A stretch of DNA of 64,000 nt, taken from NCBI GenBank assembly GCA_030770535.1, contig JASVEC010000003.1:124001-188000 (forward strand). The letters are read 5' to 3'. Under the pieces are notes generated by a model. It did no database searches and was not told where the DNA came from. It worked only from the letters and a program-made list of their open reading frames with translations. A program made the translations under genes and the position numbers. Source of the stretch: Batkoa obscura. Its lineage: Eukaryota; Entomophthoromycota; Entomophthoromycetes; Entomophthorales; Batkoaceae. The first letter of the stretch is position 1. Every line of letters begins with the position of its first letter. Positions 49,490-61,760 of the stretch are shown in pieces.

Positions 49490-51553
49490 TCATAAATCAA
49501 AAACAGTACGACAACCAAAAGCATAGCTAAAAGCAAGGTTAACATCTACAATTAAAAATATAAAAAAACTTACTAATAGATTTCGTAGTAATATAGGGTT
49601 TTTGAAAAATAACCTGATGCTCCCCTAACTTTCCATAAAATAAAGTGCCCTCCTTTGACAGTAAAACTAAATAAAATATATAAATAAATAAAAAGCAAAG
49701 CTAAACCTTCTACCTAGCATTGTGTAATCTTCTAAATCCCATAATGAATACGCCAATATTTCCTTTGACGAAGTGGTTCTACCAATATACTTAAACCTTT
49801 TCAATCCCTTACTCTTTGCCCCATAAAAGGAGTGAATTTCACTTTCACCGACATATACTGAACTACGTCTCAATCCTAATCAAGTTAAATTAAATTCGTT
49901 TAACAAAAATAACAGTATATGTACCATTAAGATTTGAAAATATCAAAAACTGGTTATCCTGGGTTTGAATAACAACAAACGTGTGGTTATCATTGACCTT
50001 GATCATCTTACTCGATGAAGCAAAATAAAGGTTCCAATCATGCGATGTATCTGGCTCAAGCGTGTCGTCATCAATAAAGGAGGTATGTAGGCTTGTACCA
50101 TATAGATAGTTGTTCATCATTAATACTTTACTATTATTATCTAATTCAATCAAATTGCGGTAAAACGGGATTGTTATATATGTCTTATCATGGTCCACAT
50201 AATATTTTATATCAGGTAAATGTTCTCGATTTAATAATGAAAAGTAGATACTTTTACTATTTGGATTGAATCCTGAATTGTAATATTCACTATATTCATG
50301 GGTAAGCTTATTAACTATCTATAGTTTAAAAGTAAATTAGCATATTTGAAAATAGATTTGAATTTACGCTAATGTTGTTTTCTTTCCAATTAAATCTATT
50401 CTCAACAGCAGTACATTGCTGTTCAAATACATTTTGTTTTTTTGTTTGATACACGGTGAGATCTTTATAATTCCATATGTATAAAAAAGTAACTAAAGTT
50501 TGTTCTTTGATTGTTAAATAACTTTCTAAAATAGAAAAGCCATCACTAAAAAACAAAAAATTAATTCAATACTATAAACTTATCATATAATACTGTTTAC
50601 CGCTTAGATTCACTTAGAGAGATATAATTTATTTTTGAATAAGCAGCCTGTTTTAAGTTGACTGATTTTGATTTAAACCTTCTGGTACTAGGAGGTCCAA
50701 TAATAACCCGATTAAACCTTTGCTTTATATTGTTTTTATCTTTAAATGTTTTATCCATTTCAACGACATAAAACAGCTTTTCATCATTTTTTCTAACTCC
50801 ATTATTTAATGTTGTATCTTAATTTAAAAGTTCTTACCTAGAATAAATGACTTTTCTATTCACGATATTTAATGCTTCCGTTGACCCATATCCCGGTAGC
50901 TCATACTCTTGATATTTAAATCGATTGTCTATTACTGTTCATAGTTAGTAAAAACAATAAATCTTTATAAGTATTATTTATTAATCTTACCTTCAAAGGC
51001 ATTTAAATAATAGTTTCTCAGAACTGTTTTTGTACTAAACTCTCTTCTAATTTCATACTGTATAGTAATAATGAAATTCTCTTCGTCATGAAATGCATTG
51101 ATAAATACGCCAGGTAATTTATGTTTAAAATAATAACTCCAATTTGAGGTATTTGTATTTTCTAAAATGAAACAATTAATTGAAAAATTACTATTTTAAC
51201 TTTACTCACCTTGAATCTCCCTTGGATCAAATATTTCTTCTTTACTTCTAAAATAAACAATCCCTAAAATCAAATGGTTTGTTAGCATGGTTAAAGTTTA
51301 AAATTAACGACCTACCATTTGAATAGCCATCAACTAAGCTGCTACTATCATCTCCAACCGAAAAATAGGCTATCTTTTTCTTAAATTGAAATAAAAATGT
51401 TTTTGAGTTTTCTGGTAATCTAAAATCCTCTATTTTATCCCTCCTTAATAGGTAATAATTTTCATTATCTATCTCGTTGCCTCCTAGTTTCATAATTATA
51501 AATATAAATCCGAGCCCCAATAGGCCCATGATTAGAGCTGAACGAAAACCCAT
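49490..51553 (-). CDS. Predicted membrane/secretory protein, unrecognised family
   Basis: Ten exons: 51553-51316, 51263-51210, 51161-51001, 50934-50838, 50792-50601, 50545-50368, 50318-49925, 49875-49714, 49666-49574, 49546-49490; 541 residues in one continuous frame. An N-terminal hydrophobic helix (ALIMGLLGLGFIFIIMKLGG) acts as signal anchor or signal peptide. The rest is rich in short beta-like blocks such as NFIITIQYEIRRE, KLFYVVEMDK, HTFVVIQTQDNQFLIFSN and KEGTLFYGKLGEHQ, reminiscent of a beta-propeller ectodomain. I do not recognise the family. The last exon can also be read in another phase as a hydrophobic helix (LTLLLAMLLVVVLFLIYEIK, ending near 49479), so the C-terminus is uncertain. 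Confidence 0.65.
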
Positions 51554-52215
51554 CCTTGTCTTTAGTATTTAAGTGTAGAATAGAAAAAAAGAATTTTTGG
51601 TTTGTTTTTAAATATTATATTCTTTAAAATATGACCTCATGAGCCTTTAAGCCACTTATATAATTGGTAAGTAATAGGCGAGAAGGAAAGGTTTTGAGTG
51701 GAGTTATACAATTAATGCTATGATATTATTGTATGTATTTTAAATATATATATTGCTTCAAATTAAATTAAATTAAATTACGAAATAGCTTTTAAGACAA
51801 GTAATTCTGTCAAATATTATCATTATAATTTTTTAAATAAGATTTAAATAATGTTATCAATATTTGTGATATTGGATAACAGAGTCCAAACCTTTCAATC
51901 ACCATTTAAATAAAAAGTAAGTTTTCAAATATTGTTTATGATATTGTATTTTAAGGTCCTTTTTATGTGGTACTTTAATTCAATTAGTTAAATTTTGACT
52001 TATATCAAAAATGATTGTTCTAATAGTTTTCAGCCTATACTTCAATAACAATTAACAAATATCATCAAAAGGGTACCAAATTTAAATATTTATTTTTTTA
52101 TGAGAGCATTGCAAATAATAATATCTTTAAGTTATGACTTTCTAAAAACATCAAAACTTCAGTTTGGGTATTTCCATTAAACCAATTATTAAGCCATTAC
52201 AAGCCAGTGATGAAC
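51554..52215. other. Intergenic, no feature seen
   Basis: AT-rich, with an (AAATT)n run near 51758-51779. No gene or repeat recognised. Confidence 0.45.
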
Positions 52216-53001
52216 TTATCTTTTAATAACACCAAGATAATCATCTAACATGGATCCAATAGCAACCTAAAAAAATTCCAGAACCTTAATAATAAGTAAT
52301 CCAAAAATTTACCACCGCATTTGCATCAACTCTAGTAGATATAATTTTAACTCGGATAGCTGTATCTTTGCCAATAACCTTATTTATAATAAAAATATTA
52401 TTTTTAACATATTTTAAAATTTTACTTGATCCTCAAAACTAAAGCAGTTATTTATCCCTGCAGAATCATGAGTAAATCTCGAGGGTATATTCTATTTACA
52501 TAATTAATTTATCGAACAAAACTTTAATTATAAAGTTTACTATCTTTGAAATAAAAATACTCAGTGGTCCGCACATTGCAAAGAACCCTTGCTATTCATA
52601 TTATTAAATCAAAGCTTAAAAAACTACTAATCTATCTTACTGAGTTCACACTTGCAACCACCGCGTCGACTACTTCCCCTTTCATAGGTTTTAAAACAAT
52701 GGCATTATACTTGACATCAAACTCAGCAAGTCCATTTCCTGGTATAATTTTACCACTTGAAATCTCAGCCAAACTTACCACACATATTATATACCCATAA
52801 AGACCAGAGCATTTTCCTTCCACATCATTATGTACTTTTTCTTGAATTTGACTTCTTAATGTTGTGCCAAAGAAAGAGGGATGTAATTGAATGGTGTGGG
52901 ATAATTGTTTCTAGATTATTAATTTTAGTTTTAATCAGCCATAAAGGGAGTCCGTATTATTTTTTGCGTCTTTTGCTGTGCTTGCTTACCAAATAAAACA
53001 T
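52216..53001 (-). CDS. RPB7: RNA polymerase II subunit Rpb7
   Basis: Six exons: 53001-52990, 52910-52641, 52591-52541, 52491-52426, 52378-52313, 52266-52216; 171 residues, the usual Rpb7 length. It forms the Rpb4/Rpb7 stalk that contacts nascent RNA and initiation factors. The first exon encodes only MFYL. The N-terminal SHS2-like half (QLHPSFFGTTLRSQIQEKV) is followed by GKYGFVIAV-type GLYGYIICVVS. The hallmark VKYNAIVLKPMKGEVVDAVV matches, and the OB-fold C-half has FFAMCGPLSIFIS and ends GSMLDDYLGVIKR. A nine-residue-scale match at each exon junction supports the splice sites. Rpc25 is less likely given the length and C-terminus. Confidence 0.93.
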
Positions 53002-53258
53002 TTTAAATAAAATTTGAAAAAAAATAAAATTAAAGATCATGAATTATATTTTTAGTACTACAAGTCAGCCAATTAAATTCATTTTGAAAAGTTTAAGTAA
53101 ATAACAATTCATCACCACGCTGCTATTAAACAGTAACAATTTTTATAGTATATTTGAAAAATAGATGGTCACATTAATAATTAAAATAACAAAATCAAAA
53201 AGTGATAAAAGTTTAATATGTTTTTTGAAATATCTACTATTTAAAATAGAACAATAAT

Positions 53259-55147
53259 TTAGTTGGCAAGCCCATAATCCAGTTCAAAGTGTTTATGAGA
53301 AATATACAAAACAACGATAGATAATAAAGAGGATATTAAAAATATCAAATCAAACCAGCGGTAAAAGAAATCAAAGCTAATATTACCCAAAACTAAACTT
53401 AATGAATTTCTATTAAAAAGCATATTGTTAGCGCTATTTTCTTTAACAATATCTCAAAACTTACCTATAATTTTCTGGAAAATTCGATCGCATCAATAAA
53501 ACAGTACTTAAAAAATACATCCCCATTGTTTCTGCTAAAAACAGTATCAAATTTTCCCTTAAAGTTTGAGATGTAAATACTTTAGTAAGCTAAAATTATG
53601 TTATTATAAGCTTCTTAACTAGTATTATCATCAATATGGTTTACCTTCATGAAATAGATTAATAGACTACGAATAGAAAACACGACTAACACCCCAATTA
53701 AAACAAAGCTAAGCTGTTGCGCCCAAAACTTTTGATCCAATTTCAAATTCCAAAAGTTTACTAAAATAGATAATCCCATAGTTACTGGATCCGTTTTTCC
53801 ATTTCGATCTAATATGATATTTATAAAAGACTAAACATTATTAGCATATATATATATTATGATATAATGTTTTTTACCATGAATATCCTGTATATACAAT
53901 AAGCACCAAATATATATCCTAAAGCATCCATGGCCTTTCCTTTAATTGTTCCAGAATGATTTAATCGATCCTATTTATAAACATGAATAACTTTTCTTTA
54001 TGATAAAGCTACTATACCTTTCTTCTATTTAATTGATTAACTTCAGAACTTATTTGGGATTGTAAATTTGCTAAAGTGTCAATCTCGTTTTGTACGGATT
54101 GAGAATCTAATAGATAATAAGTTTAAATATAATTTTGATAATGCAATAAGCTTACTTCTTGTAGTTAATCCTTGGGATATATTATTTATCATTGAAGTAA
54201 AGAATCCAGCTTCATTGCCCTAAAAAAATTAGACACGTTATCTAAAAGAGAAAAATAAAGTTACTCTCTGTTCTTCCTTAAACTGGCTTAATTCTAAGGT
54301 TAATTGTTTTTGTTTTTCACTAACTATCTGCAATGTATTTGTAAGCTCAATCTCATTCTTATTGATTTCATCCAAATTAGCTTGGCTAACAAAGTAAATA
54401 AATAATTTCAATATAAATACATAATTATATATACTGTAATAAAGGCAAGTAGGTATAGGCATTATAAATGGCGCCGAACCCAGATAATACAGAAATTAGA
54501 CCTACGCCTACTTTCCCTACTCGAGTTAAGCTTTGGATAAAAATCCATTCCGCTAAAATATTAATTATTAAACTATTAACTTAAAGCTAAAAACTTACAT
54601 AAGCCAACAGACCCAAAAGGGGTCTTTTCTTCATATCCAATCTTCCAAAACAGAGATAGCCACATTAACCATAATACCGAAATAGCGGATATTTTTGCTT
54701 TAAGGGTTAAACCTAGATTTATTAGCTATAAGATATGTAGTATCAATTCGTTTATTACCTGAGAACGGCTTTTTAGTCAGCATATAAATCTGAAGCAAAG
54801 GCAAAATCACAATCAACATCAGTAACGTGGCCCCTATACAAAACTTCCAATACCAAACTCGGAGACTATTAAACAAATTAATTATATAATATGTAATGAA
54901 AAGCTGACTCTTACTCTCGCATCCACTCCAAAATTTCAAATAACATCAATACACACAGCCCACCCGATAATGAAAAAATAATTGAAAACCAAGCTGGTAC
55001 TCCTAATGCTGACTCTTTTCGGATATCATAATCTTGATATAGCTGACGTACTAGAAAATAACGCCCTACGTAAAAGAAACTGGCTTGAAGTGCTATCATT
55101 AGCATCCCACTAGGTACTAAGGCTAATAAACTACTTTCATTTTGCAT
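53259..55147 (-). CDS. Golgi pH regulator (GPHR/GPR89) family
   Basis: Eleven exons: 55147-54915, 54865-54759, 54712-54599, 54552-54435, 54385-54265, 54219-54156, 54106-54018, 53970-53879, 53831-53645, 53589-53465, 53433-53259; 474 residues. Multi-spanning anion channel-like protein of Golgi/ER membranes needed for luminal pH (plants: GTG). Diagnostic blocks: GRYFLVRQLYQDYDIR, ISVLSGFGAIYNAYTY, a central coiled-coil (EIELTNTLQIVSEKQKQ), DRNGKTDPVTMGLSILVNF, and ETMGMYFLSTVLLMRSNFP. Length matches (human 455). The intron between exons 2 and 3 was required because the frame closes without it. It shares orientation with Rpb7, 257 bases apart. Confidence 0.92.
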
Positions 55148-55694
55148 TTTGATTAGAACCGATTTTAGTTAAAAAGTTATTGTTGTGTTTTCATTCTTTG
55201 GCAAAAAAAATGACTAGATAATTCCTAAATTGGTAAGTGGGCATATAAATTTTATTAAGTTGTTACTTTCAAAAGTAAATTTATCCGTACTTCAATAGCC
55301 CTTTTTAATGGGTGATCGTTGGATGAGGAAGTGCAAATATTCAAAAATGAACTGGCAGAATTTAAAGCTGCAAAAAATATGTTGAATCTACTTGATACAT
55401 CTTATTTCGAAAATAACAACTCAGTAAATAAAAATGAAAGAATATCAATTTCTAATGTATCGACTTGAAAATATGTACATAATATTAATAAGAATGTATC
55501 TTTTTGTATTTGCTATCAATACTGTATACTATCATTATTTGCAGTGCTAAGATTTTTTTCATAAAAAGCCGAACTCTAAAATGAACAAATTTTTAATTAA
55601 AGCTAAAAACATCCCATAAGTATTAAGGCAAAAAACTCAAATTGCAATTGTTTATTTTTAATATCCAATTCATATAGAAAATCAAAAATAGAAA
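55148..55694. other. Intergenic between GPHR and uL3m
   Basis: Divergent spacer. A coding-like 50-codon stretch at 55325-55468 (e.g. DEEVQIFKNELAEFKAAKNM) has no ATG and no partner exon that I can find, so it is not called as a gene. Confidence 0.4.
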
Positions 55695-56972
55695 ATGTTT
55701 AGAAGAGCACTAACATTATATAAAAATAACATAATAAATGGCTTAGGAGCCACTATCAAAGCCACTATCCCTAAGCCTAATATAACGAGTTTGAGATTGT
55801 CAAGTAGTGACGCGACGCAAAGCTTGGGCCAAAAGTATCAAGTTTTCAGACCCGAAGTAGAGTATGAAAGAGTAGAAGTTGACGAAATTGAACAGAATGA
55901 ATTTGATCCAAAAAGCTCAAAACGTTGTGGTTTAATAGCAAAGAAAAAAGGAATGACCTGCATATGGGACGAAAGCGGTAATCAGATCCCATGTACTGTG
56001 TTACAGGTATGCATTTAAATGTACTAATAAGTTAGAAAAACAAGATAATTTCATAGTAAAAAATAAGTATACTAATATTTAAATTAAAAGGTCGAAGACT
56101 GCCAAGTAGTATTCCAAAAGACTGAAGAAGTGGACGGCTATTTAGCTTTACAACTTGGTGCTGTAAACCGTGAACAACATAAAGTTAGTAAACCCCTTCT
56201 TGGACATTTTATTAGCAATGGCGTTGAACCAAAACATCGTTTAGTCGAATTTAAAGTTACCCCTGACGCTACTTTGCCTGTTGGTAAGTTTTTTGGAGTT
56301 TAAAACGTCCATTTATTATATTCCACCTTACATTATACTAATAACACTCTAGGAACCACTTTATCTGCAGCTCATTTTTTACCTGGCCAATTTGTTGATG
56401 CTCGTGCACCAAGGTAAGATTATTTATGAGTCAAATTGGTTGTCCTAAATTGTAAAATAGTAAAGGTAAAGGTTTCCAGGGTGGTATGAAGCGCCATGGA
56501 TTTGCAGGTTTAAGAGCGTCTCATGGTGTATCTTTAACTCATCGCTCTATTGGTTCTACAGGCCAACGTGCTCAGCCTGGTAAAGTTTTTAAGGGCAAAA
56601 AAATGCCTGGTAGAATGGGTGGGAACTTTGTTACAGTACAGAACTGCAAAGTAAGCTTTAAATCAAATTCTAGAATATTATTGATCAAATAATTTAAAAA
56701 TAACTTTTTAGGTTATCAAAGTCGATACTGAATTAAACTTAATTTATTTAAAAGGATGTATCCCAGGCTTCAATGAACAATATGTCACTTTAGTAGACTC
56801 AGTTAAAAAGATAGGACTTCAAAAATATGGACTTAGTAAGCAACAAAGTTATCAACCACCTCAAGATTTCAAACCACCTTTCCCTACCTATAACCCAGCT
56901 TTATTGAAAGATACCCCTAGAGAGCTAGTCGCTAAACTTAATGTTAAAGAAGTTCCAATTACTAAATCTTAG
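55695..56972 (+). CDS. Mitochondrial ribosomal protein uL3m (MRPL3/MRPL9)
   Basis: Five exons: 55695-56006, 56091-56283, 56353-56413, 56461-56650, 56712-56972; 338 residues. Large-subunit protein of the mitochondrial ribosome, near the peptidyl-transferase centre. The N-terminus [12 protein letters not shown] is basic and amphipathic, as in a mitochondrial presequence. The uL3 core starts [19 protein letters not shown]. The diagnostic basic loop is [20 protein letters not shown], then [19 protein letters not shown] and KKMPGRMGG. The C-terminal extension (from about 300) is proline-rich. Introns are 47-84 bases. Confidence 0.93.
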
Positions 56973-57200
56973 ACTGTTGACAACCTATAATCTTGGTTAC
57001 TAACTTAAAATAATAAAATTAAAAGAATTTTAAGGTTTTTTGTTATTATACCGATACTCATGACTATTCTATTTGTGTAAGATTCACTGCATTTTATTAA
57101 TGATATTTCTTACTTTATTTTAAATAAAGATATTGTATTAAAATGTAAAATCCATCAATATTCTATACTTATGAAATTAAGATATAGTTTCTATTTTACA

Positions 57201-57299
57201 TATGGGGGGTGTTTTTTTGTTAAAAAATATTACTAATAGTTATTCCAAATAGCTCTTGGAAAATGGAAGAAGTGATGAAACTAAAAAAACATTCCCATA
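57201..57299 (-). mobile_element. MITE copy 20, diverged
   Basis: Ends TA-TGGGGGGTGT and CATTCCCA-TA; core CCAAATAGCTCTTGGAA. Slightly shorter than consensus. Confidence 0.75.
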
Positions 57300-58245
57300 T
57301 ACTGCCAGTTTGTAACCATAGTTTATTATTTTTAGTTAAACTTTTGTAGTTGGGTTAATTTAAGAGCTCAGTTCAATTTTTGTCCAATTTAGATTTTTAG
57401 CAAAAATTGCGAGTTAAGCACAAGGTGCTACAAAATTATTTGATTTTACTTAATTTTAAAATTACTTGTAAGAACGTTTTTTTATCCAGTATTTACACTA
57501 GTGTCACACCAATTGATCCAACCAAAACCAACTTTTTTAAATATTCTGATATTATTTTTCAAATGATAAAGACAAGCAAACAAAAACTACACTATTAAAA
57601 TCTCTGTGAATTAAAAATTAAAATGATGTATTAAAAAAGTATTATTTATTATAAAATTATTTAATTTATTGTTATTCAAAGTTAAGTAGGTAATTGTAAC
57701 AAATTTTGCTTTTTTAAAGCAAAAATAAGTTAAAAATACCAACAGTGTATATTTTTTTAAAATAAACAAATTGTTTGTAAGATACTTTTTTAATAAAACT
57801 AATGATAAAAACATATATAATATAAATATACTCCAATTTTCAAATATTCTAATTAAGTTTTAATAGTTGTTTTTTATTAAAAGCTTAATAAAACTTTAAA
57901 ATCACTGCTAAAATTTAAATTAAAAACTATATTAGCTTAATAAAAAAGTATGAATTTTTAATATTATCATTATAACATCTTATATTATAATAACAATAAT
58001 AATAATAAAATTTTAATCATGAATTATTCATTTATTTTAAAAAATATATATTAATATAAATATTTTTTATTTAATTTTAATTTATTTTTATTTTAAGCTT
58101 TTTTAAAAAACAAATACTTTTTTTTTAAAAATACCAGCTTAAAATAATTATTTTGTTTAAAAAAGTTTTTAGTCTTTTTAAAGTTGTTTAAATTAATTTT
58201 TCAAATTAAATTAAAAATAATTATAAGGTTGCAAAAACAATTATT

Positions 58246-58300
58246 ATAAAATATTGCTTTATCAGCGTTATAAGTAATTATAACATAACAATTAATTTGT
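58246..58300 (-). repeat. Tail fragment of the ~490-bp dispersed repeat
   Basis: ATAAAATATTGCTTTATCAG and TTATAACATAACAATTAA parallel the tail of copy B (971-1025: GTAAAATATCGCTTTATAAG, TTATAACACAACAATCA). It lies 20 bases before copy D and points the other way. Confidence 0.5.
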
Positions 58301-58320
58301 TTATAAAAATTTCTACCAAT

Positions 58321-58751
58321 GTGAAAGTTGATACTTAATGGTTGGAGTTAAAAGCAGTCCTTGGTTGATTAACTTGGCTTGAGTCGAACGGTCTTAGTTT
58401 ATCTAACTAAGATAGACTTGAATTAATAGAAATAATACGTAATACGCTACGAATTATGTAAAACAAATATAATGGAAGATACTACTATGAAATCTACGTA
58501 AGATATTGTCAGAAAAACTTAATGGCTTTATTAATGATACGATATCAGGGAGTAATTCAATTAAAAAGTCTCGAGTTAGTATGTTGAAGAATCTCTTTTA
58601 TACTCCAACTGGGTGGCTATATATAAGGAACTTTGGATCGATTGTATCACATGAATTACAGTCAAATTGAATACAAGGCTACAACTAGCTTGTAAACAAG
58701 TTAAGTGATTATGTGATAATCAATTATAGAATTGATGAAACAATATTTCAC
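58321..58751 (+). repeat. Dispersed ~490-bp repeat, copy D (431 bp)
   Basis: Starts GTGAAAGTTGATACTTAATG and ends CAATATTTCAC. It lacks about 65 bp of the internal segment present in copies A-C (near 590-655 of copy A). It carries CTATATATAAGG in that region. Confidence 0.8.
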
Positions 58752-60866
58752 AACCCTTATATTATTAAATAAGATAAAACTTATAATATGAATCAGAAAT
58801 ATTAAAATAAAAACAAAAACAAATAAAAAATTTACTTATTTTATAACTTATATTAAAATATTTAATTATTAATATTAATTAAAAATTAAATCAATTGTAT
58901 TTATAATATAATAAAAGTCATTATTTATTTTGGGCTGGCACTTTGTTTCTAAAAAAAAGGATTCATTTTTTAGAGAAGCCTTTTGTTTTAAAAAGGCAAG
59001 GGATTGAGAATTCAAAATTTGTTCCAACCACCTATCTAACTTTAATAATAAATTAAATAATTTTATAATAAACAGTGACTTTTTGATATATCACTTCAAT
59101 TTTTAATTTAAAAAGATTTTAATAGGGATATTTTTGTTTATCTGTATTTTCTATTCAAAACATTATAATTAAATATGTGAAAAATTTCCTTCAGTTGAAT
59201 CAATAATTGCGGTTAGTGGATTTTAAAAATTTCAAAAATCTACACTATATAGAAAAGGACAAAAAAAGTAAATTCGAAAATTTTATCTTAGTTTTAATTG
59301 AACCTTTAAACTTACCCCAGTTCAAGGTTATTAAAAATACTAAAATACTAGAGTTAATACTGATTGAAGTCAGTAGTCTGTTAAGATACTTCCTGCCAAA
59401 AGGTACTTGTGAAACATGATTAGAACTTATCAAGAATAATTATACTACCATTTAAGTTACTATACATAATATAAAGAATAGTATTAGCAAAAAGTAATAT
59501 CCTTTATGTGAATAAACTTTGATTTATAACTGATAAAAATGTCAATTAAATCGACCTTAACTATAAAAAAAACACTTTTATAGATAAAAAGCTTTTATTA
59601 GAAAAAGTTATAAAAGATGACTGGGTTTAAATACGAATCATAAATCATATTTTTAAAACCAATTTTAAATAATAATTGTTAAAATAATATTCACAAATAT
59701 TATCTAAATTTATTTTGTATTAGAATAGGCATAAAATAAATGGGGGTGTTTTTTAGCTTCATTGTTTTTTCCATTTTTTAAGCGCTATCTGAGCAGTAAG
59801 ATTGTTAGTAAAATTCAACAAAAATACACCCACATATTCTAGCAAAATTTTATTACTAAACTGTTAACTAAGCTGTAATAGAGCTGCAGCGGCTATAATG
59901 CACTTAAGTTTAAATAATGAGTTAATACTTATTTTTTTGAATTCCTAGCATTAAGGGTTATGTTTTTGTTTCAAAGAATGATTTAGATTTTAAATTAAAT
60001 TTCAAGAACAACTGTTGTGTTGTTTACTATGTGAGTTTATTAATATGTTTAAATTTATTTAATTTAAAACATTTTCAACTGATAAATCTAAAATTTATTT
60101 CACTTTACAAAACCCTTAACATACCATTTAATCTATTAGTTATTCCAATAATCAATATAGTTATAAATAATATAATTTTATATATTTAATATTCGTATTG
60201 ATATATTGGGCAATATTATTGAAACCTTTATACTTTACATTTTGGTTATTTTGTCATTTTCTGTTTATTGACATTTATTTGGATATTGTAGCTAAATTCT
60301 GTAAAACCCTAAAACTGGGAGGGGTTATAAAATAGCATAATTAGATTGCTATGTTAATAAACGTAAGCTTTTCATATAGGTTATAAAGATAAAAAGCAAG
60401 AAGTGAGAAATGGCTGTGCATTCAGACTAATCATTTTGCCGATCATCGTGAAGGTAATACTATTTTTCAAAAGTAACACAGCTTTATTTTTAAATATTGT
60501 TTCAGTTGTATCTCCCATGATCATCTACATTAAGTGTGCTATTGTTTACCATATCCCCTATAATAAATATTAAATGCTTACCAAATAGTTTCACAAAGCG
60601 CAATGGTATTAGCTTAAATTAATAATCGTAAATATTTTTACGGCACTATACAAGTGATAAACTTATAAAGGTGATTGGAAATAGAAGATTAAGAATAACC
60701 CGCTAAAATTAGCTTTCAATAAGAAAAGTAAAAACCTATTTTTATGGTCTTTGCTCCAGTAAGGGTAATGTTTCATTTTAGCTTTCTATTCTAATTAACT
60801 TTAAGATAAAAATGTGATGTATGAACAAAGGGATGCTTTTTTGTTTAATTAATTGATTTAGCCTTA
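58752..60866. other. Intergenic with one MITE
   Basis: AT-rich region before the GPCR gene. MITE copy 21 lies at 59739-59836. A 70-codon frame at 59207-59419 has no recognisable features. Nothing else seen. Confidence 0.45.
59739..59836 (+). mobile_element. MITE copy 21
   Basis: Core AAGCGCTATCTGAGCAG. Slightly shortened near the A-rich arm; ends AA-TGGGGGTGT and CACCCACA-TA. Confidence 0.78.
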
Positions 60867-61760
60867 ATGTATATCTTTACACCTTTTTATTTGACAGCCA
60901 TTTGCGCAACTTCAATATGTCTAGTAATCAATTTATTTTTGATTTATTTTGCAAGCAAATTATCTTGTAAAGGATTTGATGTAAAACTGATAATGGCTTT
61001 AGCTTTTTTAGAGTTTCTTGCACCGATTGCAGTACTATCGGATCTCATCTATTATTTTATCGATGGACAAAAATTAATAGAAAATCAATATGGATGTTCG
61101 TTTTATGGCTTTATAATATTATTTATTTATCAATACGAAATTGTTTTAAACGCTTTGTTATCAATGGAAAGATTAGGAAAAATTAAAAAATCAGTATTGT
61201 TTGAATATGCTTATCGCCCTGTAATAATTAACTTAATTATTTTTACAGTCCTACTGGTCGCTTGTGCTGCAACAAATTCATTTGCGGTTTCATCATCAAA
61301 GCTAAGTTGTTTGCTAGATGTTAGAAATAGTATAGTAGCTTCGGTCACTTATCATTATTCTCTTTTGAGTTGTTTTATTAGTGTTGGATTATTATCATAT
61401 TCATACTACTGTATAGCTAATGAGATTAGTGAATTTAAAGAAATAGTGTCAGCAGAGCTAGGATCTAATAGTGAAGCAGGTAGTGGAAAAACATTCTCAA
61501 GTTTGAAAAAGGCATCACTTAAAGTATACTTGATCTTAGTTATTTATGTAACATGTATGCTTGTTTCGCTTATCAGTTTATTTGTCGAATCGACATTCAA
61601 GTATATATATGGTGATTCTTTTAAACAAGCCAAGGGACTCAATTCAGCTGCTAGTATTTTATTTGTTTTTGGAATGATTTTTAATGGATTGTTAGTACTT
61701 ACCTTACATAGTGGAATTGCAGGCGAAGTAAAATCTTTTATGCAAAAAACACATAAATAG
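60867..61760 (+). CDS. Seven-transmembrane receptor, rhodopsin-like GPCR
   Basis: Intronless, 297 residues, seven hydrophobic helices at about 8-29, 39-62, 78-99, 116-137, 160-182, 218-240 and 260-281. Cys77 at the start of helix 3 and Cys148 in the second extracellular loop are placed for the canonical disulphide. MER (100-102) after helix 3 occupies the E/DRY position. No NPxxY motif is visible in helix 7 and no retinal-binding lysine is evident. There is a short third intracellular loop (Ser-rich, 198-215) and a 15-residue tail. Rhodopsin-like receptors of this kind are rare in most fungi. Ligand unknown. Confidence 0.7.
   Translation: MYIFTPFYLTAICATSICLVINLFLIYFASKLSCKGFDVKLIMALAFLEFLAPIAVLSDLIYYFIDGQKLIENQYGCSFYGFIILFIYQYEIVLNALLSMERLGKIKKSVLFEYAYRPVIINLIIFTVLLVACAATNSFAVSSSKLSCLLDVRNSIVASVTYHYSLLSCFISVGLLSYSYYCIANEISEFKEIVSAELGSNSEAGSGKTFSSLKKASLKVYLILVIYVTCMLVSLISLFVESTFKYIYGDSFKQAKGLNSAASILFVFGMIFNGLLVLTLHSGIAGEVKSFMQKTHK

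Larger units (their letters stand above)
56973..58320. other. Intergenic, repeat-bearing
   Basis: Very AT-rich. Contains MITE copy 20 and, at 58246-58300, a minus-orientation remnant resembling the tail of the dispersed repeat (ATAAAATATTGCTTTATCAG). No gene seen. Confidence 0.45.

Noticed and set aside
49490-51553. Assignment as ER membrane complex subunit EMC1
   Set aside because: Anchor plus beta-like blocks suggested it at first, but the length (541) and the absence of EMC1 motifs do not fit.
53515-53531. A match to the MITE end (AAATACATCCCCAT)
   Set aside because: It is coding sequence of GPHR (AETMGMYFL on the minus strand), conserved in the protein family. There is no second MITE end or core.
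55325-55468. Coding-like stretch (DEEVQIFKNELAEFKAAKNM)
   Set aside because: No start codon, no supported splice sites and no recognisable family. It could be an exon remnant but cannot be called.
59207-59419. 70-codon frame with a helical, leucine-rich translation
   Set aside because: Both strands are open over the same stretch and no supporting feature was found.
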